DNA from: Himantopus leucocephalus
Lineage: Eukaryota > Chordata > Aves > Charadriiformes > Recurvirostridae
Assembly: GCA_003993805.1 (NCBI GenBank)
Contig: RSEF01000002.1
Coordinates: forward strand, 6,136,127 to 6,200,126
DNA length: 64,000 bases
Direction of reading: 5' to 3'
In this document: positions 1-13,217 of the stretch, in pieces
Layout of the letters: each line of letters starts with the position of its first letter
Position numbering within the stretch: the stretch's first letter is position 1
The notes under the pieces: generated by a model
Databases searched by the model: none
Seen by the model: only the letters and a program-made list of their open reading frames with translations
Told to the model about the DNA's origin: nothing
Translations under genes and position numbers: made by a program

Positions 1-497
1 AATAAGGCAAACGGCTTTCCATGAGAAAGCTGGTGATCGATGGCCTTTCTTCTGCATTTGAAGATGTAGACCATTGCAAGGAGGCTTGAAGGAAGGCTCA
101 TGGAGACATTGCCTGGCAAGGACTGGTTATGGGTCCTGGTGGACACCGTACAGCACAGCACCCCTAAAAGCACTGGAAGCCTGTAGCATGGAGATTAATT
201 TTACCATATGTACCTTCACTGGACTAAAATCAGCTTGCACCCAGGGCTAGCATCCACTCCGAGGCAGGTTCACCTTGGGATGTGGCTCACGTGGCTGACA
301 CGTTGCTGACTACCTAGCCCTAGCGTCAGTGCCCCTGTGCAAAAGAGTGAGATCGGCGGAAAGGAGAGCTGAGAACTGTTGCTCTGCCAAAATCTCTTTC
401 CACCAACAAATTGACTCTGCAGTGAAGCCATCTGTTGTGACAAATCTTTGCTTGTGATTAACAAATCTCAATCTTGTCAGGAAACCAAATCTTTTTA

Positions 498-562
498 TTT
501 AAAAAAAAAAAACCAAAACAAAACAAAAAACCAACCAAACAAAAAAACCCAAAACAAAACAA
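498..562 (+). repeat. A-rich low-complexity tract (AAAAC/CCAAA type)
   Basis: A run of A is followed by a mixture of ccaaaac, aaaacaaa and ccaaccaaac words. Frames read through it on the minus strand give Phe/Leu-rich nonsense. Confidence 0.85.
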
Positions 563-3500
563 ACTTTTTGAAAGGGAAAAAAACCAGCAAATATCTTCTG
601 GAAAAAAAATAATATTATTAACCTCTGTGTAATATACACGTGCAGGAATACCCTTCTGCCCAGAGTGAGTGACTCCAGTCTGAGGGAGCATCCATCACCA
701 TGGGAGCACAGTCCCCTGGGCTGCTGGAATCACTAAAACAAATGCTCCTAAATCATGACTGGCTATTCTTTTTTTCTCCCTTCCTGCCCCCAACAGCAGG
801 GTGAGAGAAGGAAACAGTATTTAAAAAAATCAAGAAAACTTGCTTCTGACTTTCCAACATCTGCAGGTCATATTTTCAGGCTGTGACATGATGGGCATTT
901 TCTCCACTGTAAGACAAAAAGCTTGCTTTTTAAAAATGCTTCCTAAAAAAATCTTTAAAACACCTAATCGCTAGACTCCCAAAGCCGGGGCTTTAAGGAA
1001 AACACAGACTATTGCAAAATAGGTAATTTGAAGAGAAAGCACTAACAGAGTGTGCTCCTTCGTCCATGGCTTTCACACAGACTTAAAGGCTTCTATTACT
1101 TCTCCCCAGATTAAGAGAGACTCCATTTTGCCCGCTGAAATAGTTTTATCCCTTTATTTGGCAGCTGAAATGATTACTTTGTTTAGTAAGCAGTGCCCAT
1201 ACTGAATTACCGCACCCGCGGGCACTCTCTGCCCTTGGGCTGCCAGCATTTTCACAGGATGCAGAGGGAATTTTTCCCATTTTAACACTTGATACCCTGC
1301 TCCCAGTTTTACAAACATGTCAGATACCCGTGCCAACACAAATATGATTTGCATTCAGTAACCTTTGCGCCTGTGGCTCCTGAGGATACATTTCCTGACT
1401 TTGTATCACCTTGTAAAATACTTACAGTGAATGGGCAATCATACACAGATATTACTCCATGGAGCAACCATCTGATATGTAAAGTCAGGAGTTCAAAGAG
1501 GATTAAGGATCACTGGCAATGAGCAAGCCGCATTGCTTCTGGATGTGGAAGCAGCCACAGCTGCTCTCACTTTTCACGCACTGGAATTATTTCAGCGTCA
1601 GTACAGGATTGCTCTGGAGTTTTACCTCTCCAAAAGCCATTGACCCATATTTGCTGTATTTCACAGAATCAAAGGTCATGAGGTTAGGAAAGGTGTCCTG
1701 CCTAGCGGACATGAAGTTGTCAGCCACTCAGTGTGAGAAAATTCACCGCGTGCATGCAAGATGGAGTCAGGCTCTCTTCATCTAGAAACCTACCGTCTAC
1801 TCCATGTAAAAGAAGACGGACTTCCCATCCCATTCACGTCATTCCTCTCAGGGCCAGCGGCTGCTTATTCTAGTATTTGGACTATCACTTCTGAGAGGGT
1901 GTTGTGGCTGGCTCATTTCAACTGTATGACTATTTTCCTGCTAAAAATAAAACAATTCTCAAGAGAACAGAGGTGACAGCACAGGGAAGGTGTACTAAGA
2001 TGTAATATAGAATATTATTACTTGGACAATAATGTGTACTCGAAGGAGCTGCTGTGTGGGAATATTATAACAGCCTTTTTCTTGTTGGTAATAGAAAAGC
2101 AGATACCGGCAGTAACCTCTTGGGTCCCTCTCTCCGTATCCTATCTCCAGACCACCATTCAAACGATTGTGTATAAGATAAGGTGTCCAGAATTCGGACA
2201 ACCTCACAAGAGATAAGAATTGCCTCTTGCAGAACCCATCATTATGGGAACAGTGACTTAGATGCTAATTAGCATGAGCAAGCATTACAAGCTCCCGCTG
2301 GCTACCAAGACGATGGGGGCACAGTACCCCTCGGTGCCATTTTGTCTGATGGAGCCTCGCTAGATGACAGCAGCCAAGGGGGGGCTCTTTCTCCTGTGGG
2401 CTGGCAGCTCTTCCCACCCTCCTCACTCCAGCCTCGGGGATGTGCCCCTGGCTACCAGCTGCCCTGCGCTACCCACCCGTGAAGGGGAGGAGAATGAGCC
2501 CTTCCGAGGCCAAAAATGCTCTCGGTGCCCGGACAATATTCTCTCCGCAGGGCGTGCGTGCCGCAGACTGACCCAGCAGCTCATCTTCAGTTGTCTCTGT
2601 GACATCTCCCTTGCAGACGCAGCCAAGAGCCGGTGTTCCTTGCAGCAGCTGCACACAGCTGTCCACCCAAGAAATATCGCCGGGTGTTATTTATATATGC
2701 AAGTAAGGCTGTGCTGAGCGAGGCGATGTCTTGCTTTGACTGTGTTTGTGATATACAGGACTACTAAATGGGGAGGGGGGTGAAATAAGTTCTGCAAATG
2801 CGGCATGTAATGCTTGTTCTTGGATGCAGAACAGGGAGTCGAACGGCACTGATCAAGTCTGGGACTTTTTTTTTATTTAATCCTACAAAGAAAGTTTGCG
2901 CCAGTGTTTGTAAGCTGGAAGATTTTTGCCTCCTCGTCACAGCTCCCGCCAGGAAGCGCTTAACTGTCTTCATGAAATTAAAGTATGGAGAATCTAAACT
3001 TTAGGGGAATTAGAAAATTCAGACATGGATCATGTTTCTCTTTACTGCTGTTTTTAAGGCTGAATGGCTGAGTGCTCGCCTTCAGGGATGCTCACTGTCA
3101 TTCTGCCCATGGATTATGTCACTACAACGTAGTCTTTTCTCCTTCTGGGCTTTATTCATGACTGAGATTCTTGTAAATGTAAACCCAGAATATTTTATAT
3201 GGGGCAGTTTTCCCTCTATACCTGCCAGCTTGCTTGGCAACAACGTCTAATGGTTGGAGCAAACCCTCTGGAAGGCAGGTTAACCCTTTGCGGACCTGCT
3301 TGGTGTCTCCCCTGTGGAGTATAATCTGGCTTAGCCATAGAGGTGCATTTTAGAGCACTCAGAATTTACCAGCTGCTTTGAGATATGGGGACGATGTGCC
3401 TTGGGTAATGCAAAGCCGTAAGGAAGGTTGCTCCAGGGGTTAGATGGCACCGGGCAGAATCTGGTTCAATTCCTTACTCTGAGTTTCTCATCTAAAACTG

Positions 3501-3929
3501 CATGTCTCAGACTGAGACAGAAACCCTCAGCTCCAGTGGGAGTCAATAAAAACAGGCAATTTCAGAGAGCAATTCCCCATAGACAACCATATTAGAAGAA
3601 GACAAATCACTCTGTAGAGGCTCCTATTTCTCTCCATTAACTTAAAGACAGACTGGAGCAATAGTTCAGCTGAGGTCCCTTGGCTGAGGAGTCTCATCCT
3701 GGCTCTGTCCACCTCATCGTGCTCTTAGAGCAGCCACAGATACAGTCACAGACTCGACATCCGTATTATGTCCTTGACATGTGATAATTCACCATGGCCA
3801 CCCTGTGGGCAGCTTGTCCATACGTTCATGCCCAAAGACATCAGGGTCTGCACCTGTGTACTCGTGCCCACAGTTTGTTATCTGCCCAGCTAAACTGCTC
3901 CACAGTGGTTTCGAAATCCAAGATTTATT

Positions 3930-4055
3930 CTTCTAGGTCTCAGTTCCCAACAGGTAAGGTAGGAATGATTGCATCTTTGCTCCCTTCGGGATTTTTATAA
4001 GGATAAATACAGTCAGGCCTTGAGAAAACCAGGTCCTATAGAAGCTGTGGGTAGA
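3930..4055 (+). mobile_element. Ancient amniote SINE-like remnant (MIR-like)
   Basis: The order tctaggtctcagttccc, a 'gtaaggtaggaatga' block, tttttataaggataaatacag and ctatagaagc follows the common amniote pattern 'cctcagtttcccatctgtaaaatggggat ... gtgaggataaat ... ctatagaagtgc'. It is highly diverged. Family name and edges are tentative. Confidence 0.5.
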
Positions 4056-7000
4056 GACGGCATAAAAACACCTAACTGCCATTTTCAAGAGTACCTCTGA
4101 CAGAAGCCACTGGCATTTTGTTATTTGGGAAAAGGTCAGCTCATACCCCAGGAAGAAATTTTTTAAAAAACTTCATTGGATGTTGAATTAAGTTTGTCAT
4201 TCTGCTTTTTCAGATTATGTAAAGTTTAAATTAATTTTTAGCAGAAGGAAAAGTTTTAAATCCCTGTATTCTTCACTTGCTCTCTGTGAACATAATCTTC
4301 CTCCAGATAAGCCTCAGACAGATGGTTATCTTAAGTGCGCTCTCATACCAGATAATACTGGAAACTTGGGATGAAGATGTCAAGTGACCTTATAAAAAAA
4401 GCCTCAGTGTGAGTACTCAGTTCTCTGCTCCTGGTGCAAGATCCTTGGAGTGATAAAGATCAAAGATAAGCAATAGAAAATGCTGTGGAGAACCCACTGA
4501 AAGAGCAAACCCATCTCTTGGATAATAAAAGGAAACTGGGAACACTTGAGCCATCCAAGGTCTGACACCAACATCCCATAACCCTTCCACCACCAGGCAG
4601 AGGAGGCTGTGGACTGTGAGACCCCCAGAGGTGGCCTTGACCATAGGAAGAACGAGTCCTTGTGGCCTTGTAGACTTCCTGGCACGTACTGATTTCTGCA
4701 AACAGTTAACAGGAAGGGAAGGAGAGAGGGTAGATGATGGCGAGAGAAGTATGAAAAAGTAGGAGACAGAAGGGTTAAAAATAAATCAGGATTAGAGTGA
4801 CTTATATAAGAAGGCAATATAGGCTTATGGGCTAGGCTTATACAGGTATGCTGTGAAGAGAACAGGCAAGCGCAGGAAAAAGTGAGTTTTGTTATGTCCC
4901 TTTCTATCCATATTTGTCCTTATGCTAGGTACTGAGGAGCGGGTTTTGGTAGAATCTGATTCTTAGCTTGTAAAGGCTGGTAGGCAAGGGGATTGCTTTG
5001 GTTAGGACTAAAGGACCTGAAAATTTTAGAATGCTTTAATATAAGTAATAAAGGAAAAATGTAAGAAAAACATGGCTAAATCAAGAGCTGCCAAAAAAAT
5101 TCAGTGCAGTTCTATGCTTGTTTTGCTGGTTAAGACGATGCATCCCCAGCAGCACTTTTAATACCCAGAAAGAGTACAGCACTGCTGGAGGGACTGTGCT
5201 GCCATACCTACACCCAACTCAAAATAGAATAATACAAACATCACCTTAAAATTCAATGTTTTATCTCTGATGACTCTTTATTTGACTCTCAGCTTTTGTT
5301 CAGGGGCTGGTCCATTCCCATCACAGAAGTGCCCCAAGAAGAGCTTGGCAAACACTGGTCACCCACAGAAGCGAAGCAGGATCAGGGAAAAAGTTTGCAG
5401 CAGCAAAAATTCTATTTGCCTTTAAGGGGGACAACGGAGGGAAAGCGTTGAGGAGCAATGGGAAGATGCAGCCTTTACCCTTGCAGTCGTGTCCCTTCTG
5501 CTTGCAGAACAAGTAGGCTTTGACGGTAATTGTTGCCCATTTGAATGTCTAAGGTTATTGCCGGCGAGCTGTCTGAAGCCCATCATGTTCCTTGCTCAAC
5601 CTGATCTCAACCACAACTCCATCCTGAAGCAGAAGGGAAGAGGAGGTGGGGGCATGGTTAGACAGACCTGGTTGTGACAGCGCCCTGTCCAAACCGCAGA
5701 AGAGAGGGTAGAAAAGAGGAGTCTGGGATCAGGCATCATCTTCCCGCTTTCCCACCGTATGTGGGAGTTCACCTGAAGTTCGCATCTGACTTCAAAGTGA
5801 AGTTGGAGCCGATGTGTGGGCTCATATCCATCACATCCTCTGGCTGTAATGAATTTAGCGGGGGAGCTCGTTTTGATGAAGATCACAGAGATCCGCTAGC
5901 AGGAACTGAGCAGCAGGGAAGTCTCCAGGCAGAGACAGGAAGGAGGAGGAGGTGTTTTAGGTAACACCATACATGTGGGTGTGAAACACATTGATTTTTC
6001 CAACCCCAAATCATAATGCACATATTTCAGTTATAACTCCCTGACCTTACCCAAACAAAAGCCATGAAAAGAGACTTGTTCTTGTTGAAATATTTATTAT
6101 TTTTTTTAAAATAAGAGCTTAGTTCTGTTTCTTGTGGTTTTGAGCTCTCAGAGTCACAGCAGTGGGATGAGTTTTTACAAACTACACAAACAACCACGTG
6201 TGAACGCTAAGTGAGGACCGAGGCTAAGTTTATGATATACTTTGCAGGCAAATTTGAGCTGGCTTTGACAAAGCTGAGCCAAACAATAACAGAAGCCCCA
6301 TGGCCACACACACACTGCCAGCCTGGCTTACCCTCGCCTGGGCAACGCAGGGTGAACGGGGGCTGCACACCAGCAATGCAGCAAGCTTTTTCCCCCAAAT
6401 GCTGTGCAATGCTCCCTTTAAGCTCTGTGCAGGGAACACAGGACTCAAAACTGCCCCACATTGCCTCCTCATATCTGAATGGATGACCTGGGTTGCTTTT
6501 CTCTACCACCATCCTCACGAGACAACATGGTGAGCTTGTTAGCTGTAAAGGCACTCAGGGCTATTAGGTTTTGCATCAATCTCTGCAAAGCTGGCTTTAA
6601 TCAGCACTCTCCTGCCAGCCCTGCAGAGCATTCCCTGTTATATCAGGGTGGCAAAAAAAGAAAGAAAGAAGCAAGCAAAACCTGCAGCCGTCGACATGGT
6701 CTTCATAGCTGTTTGTGCGCTCTGGCTGTCTGGCCTGAAACGTGTATACAGACTGCGTCCTAAGTGCCCTGATAAGATTGGGGCTCCAGAATGTGTTGTC
6801 CTGAGAACGCTTGCTGCTGTTTATCTGTGAGCTGAAAAACTTTCCAAAGTTTCCCGGCCATCAGCCCTGACACCCTGATTCAGACCAGATGACAGGCAGA
6901 TGCGATACCAAACAGCTTTCGTGCCTCGGGGCGATACTGAAGTGGCTGAGAACCCAAAAGCTTCGAGCGAGCTGTTGAGTCGGGTCTGCTGACATGGTGG

Positions 7001-7604
7001 TGGCTGTTGAAACCCGCCACCGCTGCTCTTGTGGCATCCTGTGAAAAGCATGGGATTTGTCCCCTCCCGAGACCCGGGACGCACGTCGTCTTCCTGCAGC
7101 TGGTGGTCAACCCCATCCTCCCTTCTCTTCTCCTCCAGGCTGTTGGACACAACTTATGCGAGAATATACGCAGCATCAACTTATGAGCATATCTGTTGCG
7201 CCAGCAGAGATGTGTTTAATGTGATGGGTGTGGGAAAGATGCCAGAGGCCTTCGGTGTGGGCACCTGTGTTCTTCAAAGCGTAGGCACTTTGAAGTGCCG
7301 GTGGGTAGGGGCTATTTTAAAGCTGAGGGGATTGACATTGAGCTGTGCCTACTTTCCGATGGGGGAAATGCTGAGCAACCTCCCAGCGGGCTGCTCACTG
7401 CTGTGCGCCCAGGACCACCCACCCACAGCCTGCCTCTCTCTGATTTGCTGACATTATCCTGATTTATTCGATGTTTAAGTCATTTATACGGAAAAATAAT
7501 TTCTGGATTCATTTTTCCATTTTTCAGCCAAAAAAAAAAAAAAAAGATCTTCTAAAAGGAAAACTTAATCTTCTTACTGTATGCATCCCTATAAATCCTT
7601 ACAT

Positions 7605-7715
7605 ACTCAGTGGGGTGTTGTGTGGTTTAATGGCTTAATTAGTTAATGTTTATAAAGCACTTCTGATATCTTTGCATGAAAGATGCTATAGAAGCACAAA
7701 CTTACAATATTTTCA
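7605..7715 (+). mobile_element. Ancient amniote SINE-like remnant, 3' tail
   Basis: The segment ggggtgttgtgtggtttaatggcttaattagttaatgtttataaagcacttctgatatctttgcatgaaagatgctatagaagcac closely follows the amniote repeat tail 'gttaatgtttgtaaagcgctttgagatccttggatgaaaggtgctatagaagtgc'. It is the best preserved of the MIR-like fragments in the window. Confidence 0.7.
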
Positions 7716-8619
7716 CTACCCAGTTAAGATCAAGCAACCTATAGGAAAGAGATTTATTTACATAACTTAAGCATTTTAAAACCCTTCTATAGCTTGTGAA
7801 AACTCAAAGAAGAAATCAGACTGGCTGCTGCCTCCACCTACCATCTGCTGACTGTCCTGGAAGTTTCTGGTAACCCATGTCCTACAGGAAGGGAAAGTAT
7901 TTTCTACAAGAAGCCGGTGTTTTTCAATCCTGCGCAGTCTGCAGGGTGGTGAAATGTGCTTGGCACGGGGGCTGCCCGCAGAGCCCCGCAGTGTGAATTC
8001 CAGACACTAGTAGCACTAGAGAAACCACGTGGAGGGTCTGGAGTTAGGCACTATTTCTGGAACTCCTCCTCATCAAACAAGCTAAAAATAGCAATAAATG
8101 CCCCAGGTCCTTTGCTAGAGGGGTAGCAACCAGGGCCCACCAGATCTAGCTCCCACCTATGCAGGTCCGACTCTGGAATACAGGTCTACATGAAGCTATT
8201 TTCTTTCTTTTCGTTCATGTCTCTGATGTCCATTAGTAGCAGCGGTTTTGATCGGTAATTTAGATGCTTTTTGGATCCCAAGCAAACACGGAGACATCGT
8301 TTTCCCCCCATGGGTGTAGCTTTGCACTTACGGCTGAAGTCTCTAATCCTCTTCCCAGCTAAGCTGGGAACCTAGCTTGTGCCACCACCACGCAGCCAAT
8401 TTCTGACAGAGGTGGGCAAAAAGCCTCTGTTTCGGAGAAATAGCTGCCGCTCCTCAGGAAAGAAGTCTTGGAGCTGGAATGGGTATTCTAAGAAAATGTC
8501 AGCTCAAAGCGGGGGCCGAGGGCAGCAAAAACCCTCTTAGGCATTACTGGGAGAGATATCAATGTGCTGCTCCGTAAATGTGGGGTGAGTCTCTATCGTG
8601 CCTGGTTCCCGTCTCCCCC

Positions 8620-9035
8620 TTGCTCAAAAGATGCTGCTGAGTTGATGCAGAGAAGGGTGACAGGCAGGATCAAAGGTATGAAACAGCTCCCATGTGGGGA
8701 AGGATTTAATAGACTGGGACTCTTCTGCCTGCAGGGCAGATAAACTGAAGAAGGATGTGATAGAGGGGTATAAAATCATGACTGGCCTGGAAAAAATGAA
8801 TAGGGAAGGAGACTCTGACTCCTCTGATCCAAGGACTAGCGAGGTGTCAAATAAACCAGCAAGTGGCAGTTGGGAAGGAAATAAAATGAGATATTCTGCA
8901 TCCTTCATGCACCTCAGTTTTGGAGCTTGGACCGCGGGACACTGCAGATATGTTTTTTCGCATGGGTTCAAAAGGCAACAGCACAAGCTGACGGATGAAA
9001 AGTCCTCCAAGGATTGCTGAGCATAGAGGTTTTGC
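8620..9035 (+). mobile_element. Old, decayed CR1-type LINE 3' fragment
   Basis: The run aaaagatgctgctgagttgatgcagagaagggtgacaggcaggatcaaaggtatgaaacagctcccat, then agactgggactcttctgcctg and gatgtgatagaggggtataaaatcatgactggcctgg, follows the older CR1 subfamily consensus shared by birds, turtles and crocodilians. Near 8967 gggttcaaaaggcaac corresponds to a later consensus block, with a deleted middle. The end is diffuse and the right edge could lie tens of bases further. Open frames on both strands here are chance frames in the repeat. Confidence 0.8.
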
Positions 9036-11912
9036 TGGGTGCCGCAGGGCACTGCCCCTTTCTGCTCATCCTGTTTTTGCTTATCGGCGAAGGTGGGACA
9101 CTCAGCAAGACAGATCTCTGGTTTGGTACAGTGCAGGGATTTTTATGTTTCTGTCATGCAACATTTATTCGCCAAAAATGAGCAGTTTCCTGTTAGTGTC
9201 TCAAGATGGCAGCTCTATTTTTACACATCAGGAGTGAGCCCAAGACACAGCATTGGGAGTGATCTCTGCCTGCTTGAGCAGGTCCTCTGTGATGGTGCTC
9301 ACCCAGCCACATAATGGGCCTCCTTCACACGGGCAAGCAGCGTAACTCCAGCTATGCATTTTGGTGATTCATCCATATTTTCTCTGTGAGGCTTTCTGTA
9401 AAGGATTTCAGCCACAAAATATTATTTAAGCATTTTTCAGGCAGCATTGCTTTAGCTCTGCAGCCCTGGGAGATGCTGTTCCCTCCACGTTATGGGCATG
9501 GGTGCAGAAATAGGACTGGCTCCAGTCGCCAGGAAAGCCCCAAGTTCAGCACCAGCCCATGTTTAGGTTTCTCCTATTCAAACTCTGTGGATGACTAGAC
9601 AACTTAACCACAAGGACGGTCTTAAAATGCATTTGCAATACAAAACCTTTGTGACCTACTCAAGAGCACCCACTGAGCCCTGGCCAAAGGCAGGAGCTGA
9701 ACACTCATTTTCCGTATCGTATTTGCTTACCTTCCTTTTGATTTTATAATTAAATCAAGGCTCATCCTTCATCCTTGATGTGAGGACATGAAAAAATCCT
9801 TACTGATCTACTTCCTGATTCTATTCCTCTAAAATCACTTCCAAAACTTGGGGTGACCATTCCCCTTAACTGTGACCAGTTACCATTTCCTTCTCTCTTC
9901 CTTCAGCTACAGTTCCATTTTGCTGGACTTCTAAATTGTAGTCACAAGATGACTCTGATCTTGCTCTCAGCTATATCTATATAAATTTCAAAAATCACTT
10001 CTGCCTTTGATCCAGGTTGCCAGCGTGAAGAATCTGGCTCTGAAGTATGGACAGGGGATATAGCCAAAAAATGAAAAGCTGATATAGTTCCAAATCCAAA
10101 GTTATCCACAGACGATCTTAGTCTTCTGGCTCACTAGAGACGGTCAGGTGCAGATCCACATGTGTCTTCACTGTTAGTGAAATTTGGAGCCATCTCATGC
10201 TCTGTTTTTAGTGTAGGCAAAATGCAACAACAAAACAAATTCATTCAATCTCTTACTTATTGTTTTGATTATATAAATTCTGTCCTCTCTCCTTCACTGA
10301 CCGTATTTTCACTCTTTCATAGCATAGGCCTTTCAAACACTACAGTGCTTCTAATCCGACATTGTTTCGGCCCTATATATCCCCGTATACATTAGGATAG
10401 CACAGGGTTTGGATAACAAAGTAAATCCTTTGGTTTTGAAGCCACTCTTTAGTTTATCACTTTCTTATTTGGAGATCATTTAGGGCTCCCCCTCAGCTTT
10501 GAAATTACAGCCTATATATTTGCAGCTATTTTGTCCCTCAAAACACCTTGTCACTGAATTATTTCATGCAGGAACTTTCTTATAACTTATCTCCTCCTCT
10601 GACTTGTTCACACTTAAAGGTCACAGTCCTCTACCTCTGATATCACCAGCTCTCGCCGCAGAAAGGGTCGGAGTCCCCAACTGCGGCAGGAATTTGAGGA
10701 GGAGGAGACAAAGGACTCCAGGACAAAAGCATCTCTTTTTTTCAGATAAATTATGGGCTGTTGAAGAGCACAGAAAAGGGTGTAGGATGAAGGGGATGAG
10801 AGCGTGGGGTTGCAGCTTCAAGTGGGCAGCCAGGCAGCACGGATGTTGCCAACCAGGGCTCGGGATGGAACGCGGACCTGTGCCCCACCTCTCGCCTGCC
10901 CGCGACGTGGTCTTTGCTGCCCGTCTCCCCTTTCTGAGCAACGTGTCACTCAGAAGACACTTCACCTGGGTGGCCGCCCCTACCCTGCCCACCCGATAGC
11001 ATGATGCTCTGTGATGGGCCTTTTACATGCAGCCTGCAAAATGTTCGATGGGGTATCTGTACTTGTGATGGGAGCCCAAGACAGGGGTGAAGTCAAAACA
11101 CTTGCGTCTTGTCTTTAAACTGAATACACCCCCAAAAAAACCATTAAGGGGTTTCAAATCTCTGAGCTGATTTTAGAACAGGAAGATCTCTTAGGCAAAA
11201 TAAAGGGGGACTTGCTGGGTGAGATAAAGGGAAGTAAAAGAGGTTGGAGGTGGACTTGGTTAACAATTTTGTTCCTGAAGGTCTTTCAGCTGCTCAGACC
11301 CTACAGCCAGGTGGGCTCAGCTGTACCCACATGTCCTACTTCCAAGGTCAAAATCAACTAGAAAAGCTCCCAGTGTCCAGATTTAGACTGGAATCCAAAA
11401 CACATGAGGGACAAGTTAATTTTGCCTCTGATAAAAGGGGAGGCCCGGCCAGCAAATTTTGCTCTCCTTTCAGTAGCAAGTGGAAAGGAAAGGCAAGGAA
11501 TATTCTCCGAGGAGACCTATACAGGTTACAAAGTCCAGGTTTCCATTTGGCTGGAAATATGTTAAAGCTAAATGACTTTCATTTGGAAAAAGCGAAGCTT
11601 AAGTGAGAGGATGCAGTGTTTTACCAGGCTTTAAAAGTAATAAAAACCATTGTAGAGGCTCTGCAAAAAGCCAAAGCAGCAGGTTCTCCCAAACTAAAGC
11701 ATATTCCAGCACGACATACTATGCAGGGAGGCAGACAGGCAGGCGATGCTAGAATGACAGAGAAAGAGATGGAAGGGCATTTATAGATAAACAGGGATCT
11801 GTAAATATTAAATGTGAGTCTTAATGGACTTGTATTCTCTGCCAAAAAATTGACAGGGGAAGAGGATTAGCGAGCAGTTTGGCACAAAGTCCTCCATGTA
11901 CAAAGCAGATTT
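9036..11912. other. No gene seen; noncoding DNA
   Basis: Moderately AT-rich to about 10.6 kb, then GC-richer at 10.62-11.0 kb, where frames stay open on both strands by composition. No recognised exon or repeat. Confidence 0.55.
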
Positions 11913-12107
11913 TCTGGACATGGACCTGTTGGAGTGGGTCCAGAGGAGGCCACAAAGANNNNNNNNNNNNNNNNNNNNNNNNNNNNNNNNNNNNNNNNNN
12001 NNNNNNNNNNNNNNNNNNNNNNNNNNNNNNNNNNNNNNNNNNNNNNNNNNNNNNNNNNTGCCTTCTGACCTAAACCATTCTGTGATTCTATGATTCTATG
12101 ATTCTGC
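11913..12107 (+). mobile_element. CR1 LINE 3' end, 5'-truncated, interrupted by an assembly gap
   Basis: Left of the gap, ggacatggacctgttggagtgggtccagaggagg is a hallmark of the avian CR1 3' region. Right of the gap, gacctaaaccattctgtgattctatgattctatgattctg is the CR1 3' terminus with its short tandem tail. Both halves have the same plus orientation, so the gap hides the middle, which in typical copies is a few hundred bases. No coding capacity remains; the 5' truncation is normal for CR1. Confidence 0.92.
11959..12058. other. Assembly gap (100 N)
   Basis: One hundred N lie inside the CR1 copy. The round number suggests a placeholder of unknown true length; the collapsed repeat explains why assembly stopped here. 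Confidence 0.98.
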
Positions 12108-12618
12108 AATTAGAAGGATCTGTTATTTGAGAAAAACATTTATTTGGGTAATCTAAAGACCTTTGCTGAAAATCTGCATCTTGCACACACATGCTAACTT
12201 GCAAAATATTTGCTTTTTTCCTTTCCATAATGAGCAGAGACTGAGATCTGCCCCACTGGTCTGAAATAGATTCTGCTTCTGTAAAGACTATTTAAGCACT
12301 GTTATTGTGAAGTGGTACGGACGTGCTAGGATTTACTGGTGATTTCCAATAGATCTACGTGAATAGTTGCTTTGCTCCATTATTGCAAAAGGAGAAAACT
12401 TTGAGGGGTAAGCAGAGTATTAAATAAAAACTTATTTTGAGGGTTTTTTTCTAACTCAAAGCTGCGCTGTGCTTTGTTTTGTTCTGTTTTTCCCGTCGGT
12501 GTAAGTTCACAGCAAATGCACTGGAAAAAGGAACACCTGTGTTAATAACTGAGCAATGCTTTGGGGGGTGTCACTCTAATGCACGACGTCTCGTTTGCAT
12601 CTAGAGAGTGTCACCGGG

Positions 12619-13217
12619 TGCCTGGCTGTAGGTTTTGGCTGGGATAGAGCTAATTTTCTTCACAGTAGCTCGTACAGTGCTGTGCTTTTAATTTGTGACC
12701 GAAACAGTGTTGATAACACAGGGATGTTTTAATTATTGCTGAGCAGTGCTTACACACAGCCAAGGCTTTTTCCATTCCTCATACCACCCCGCCAGCGAGT
12801 GGGCTGGGAGTGCACAAGAGATTGGGAGGGGACACAGCTGGGACAGCTGACCCCAAATGACCAAAGGGACATCCCACACCATACGACATCTTGCTTAGCA
12901 ATACGAACTGGGGAAGAATGAAGAACTGGGGGATATTCAGAGTGATGGCATTTTTCTTCCCAACTCACCATTATGCATGATGGAGACCTGCTTTTCTGAA
13001 GATGGCTGAACACCTCTCTGCTGGTGGGAAGCGATGAAAAAATTCCTTATTTTGTTTTGCTTGTGCGTAGAGCTTTTGCTTTACCTATTAAACTGCCTTT
13101 ATCTCAGCCCATGGGTTTTCTCACTCTTACCTTTCTGAGTCTTCCCCATCCCACTGCGGGGGGAGTGAGCGAGCGGCTGCGTGGGGCTGAGCTGCCCGCT
13201 GGGATTAAACCACGACA
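12619..13217 (+). mobile_element. Solo LTR of an avian endogenous retrovirus
   Basis: About 599 bases that match, from memory, a widespread avian ERV LTR. Diagnostic stretches are ggttttggctgggatagag near the start, aacagtgttgataacacag, ttattgctgagcagtgctta, gggacacagctgggacagc and the end attaaaccacgaca. It starts TG and ends CA. It is flanked by CCGGG (12614-12618) and CTGGG (13218-13222), a 5-base target-site duplication with one CpG-type C-to-T change; 5 bases fits ERVL-like families. The expected TATA region (around 12895-12910) reads agcaatacgaac, so the promoter looks decayed. An ATTAAA-type poly(A) signal is visible near 13088. No internal retroviral sequence or second LTR follows. 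The exact subfamily is not assigned. Confidence 0.85.

Larger units (their letters stand above)
1..8619. other. No gene seen; noncoding DNA
   Basis: Contains the A-rich tract near 500 and the two MIR-like remnants listed separately. The longest frames (up to about 140 codons, for example 7029-7451 plus and 4404-4817 minus) overlap frames on the opposite strand, match nothing I know, and lack exon-like context. No promoter or RNA gene is evident. Confidence 0.6.

Noticed and set aside
3463..3473. ggttcaattcc as a tRNA B-box
   Set aside because: Matches the B-box pattern, but no T-stem, acceptor stem or A-box pairs around it. More likely chance or part of an ancient SINE remnant.
11867..12109. 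Reading frames through the N gap
   Set aside because: They consist largely of unknown residues and lie within a noncoding CR1 fragment.
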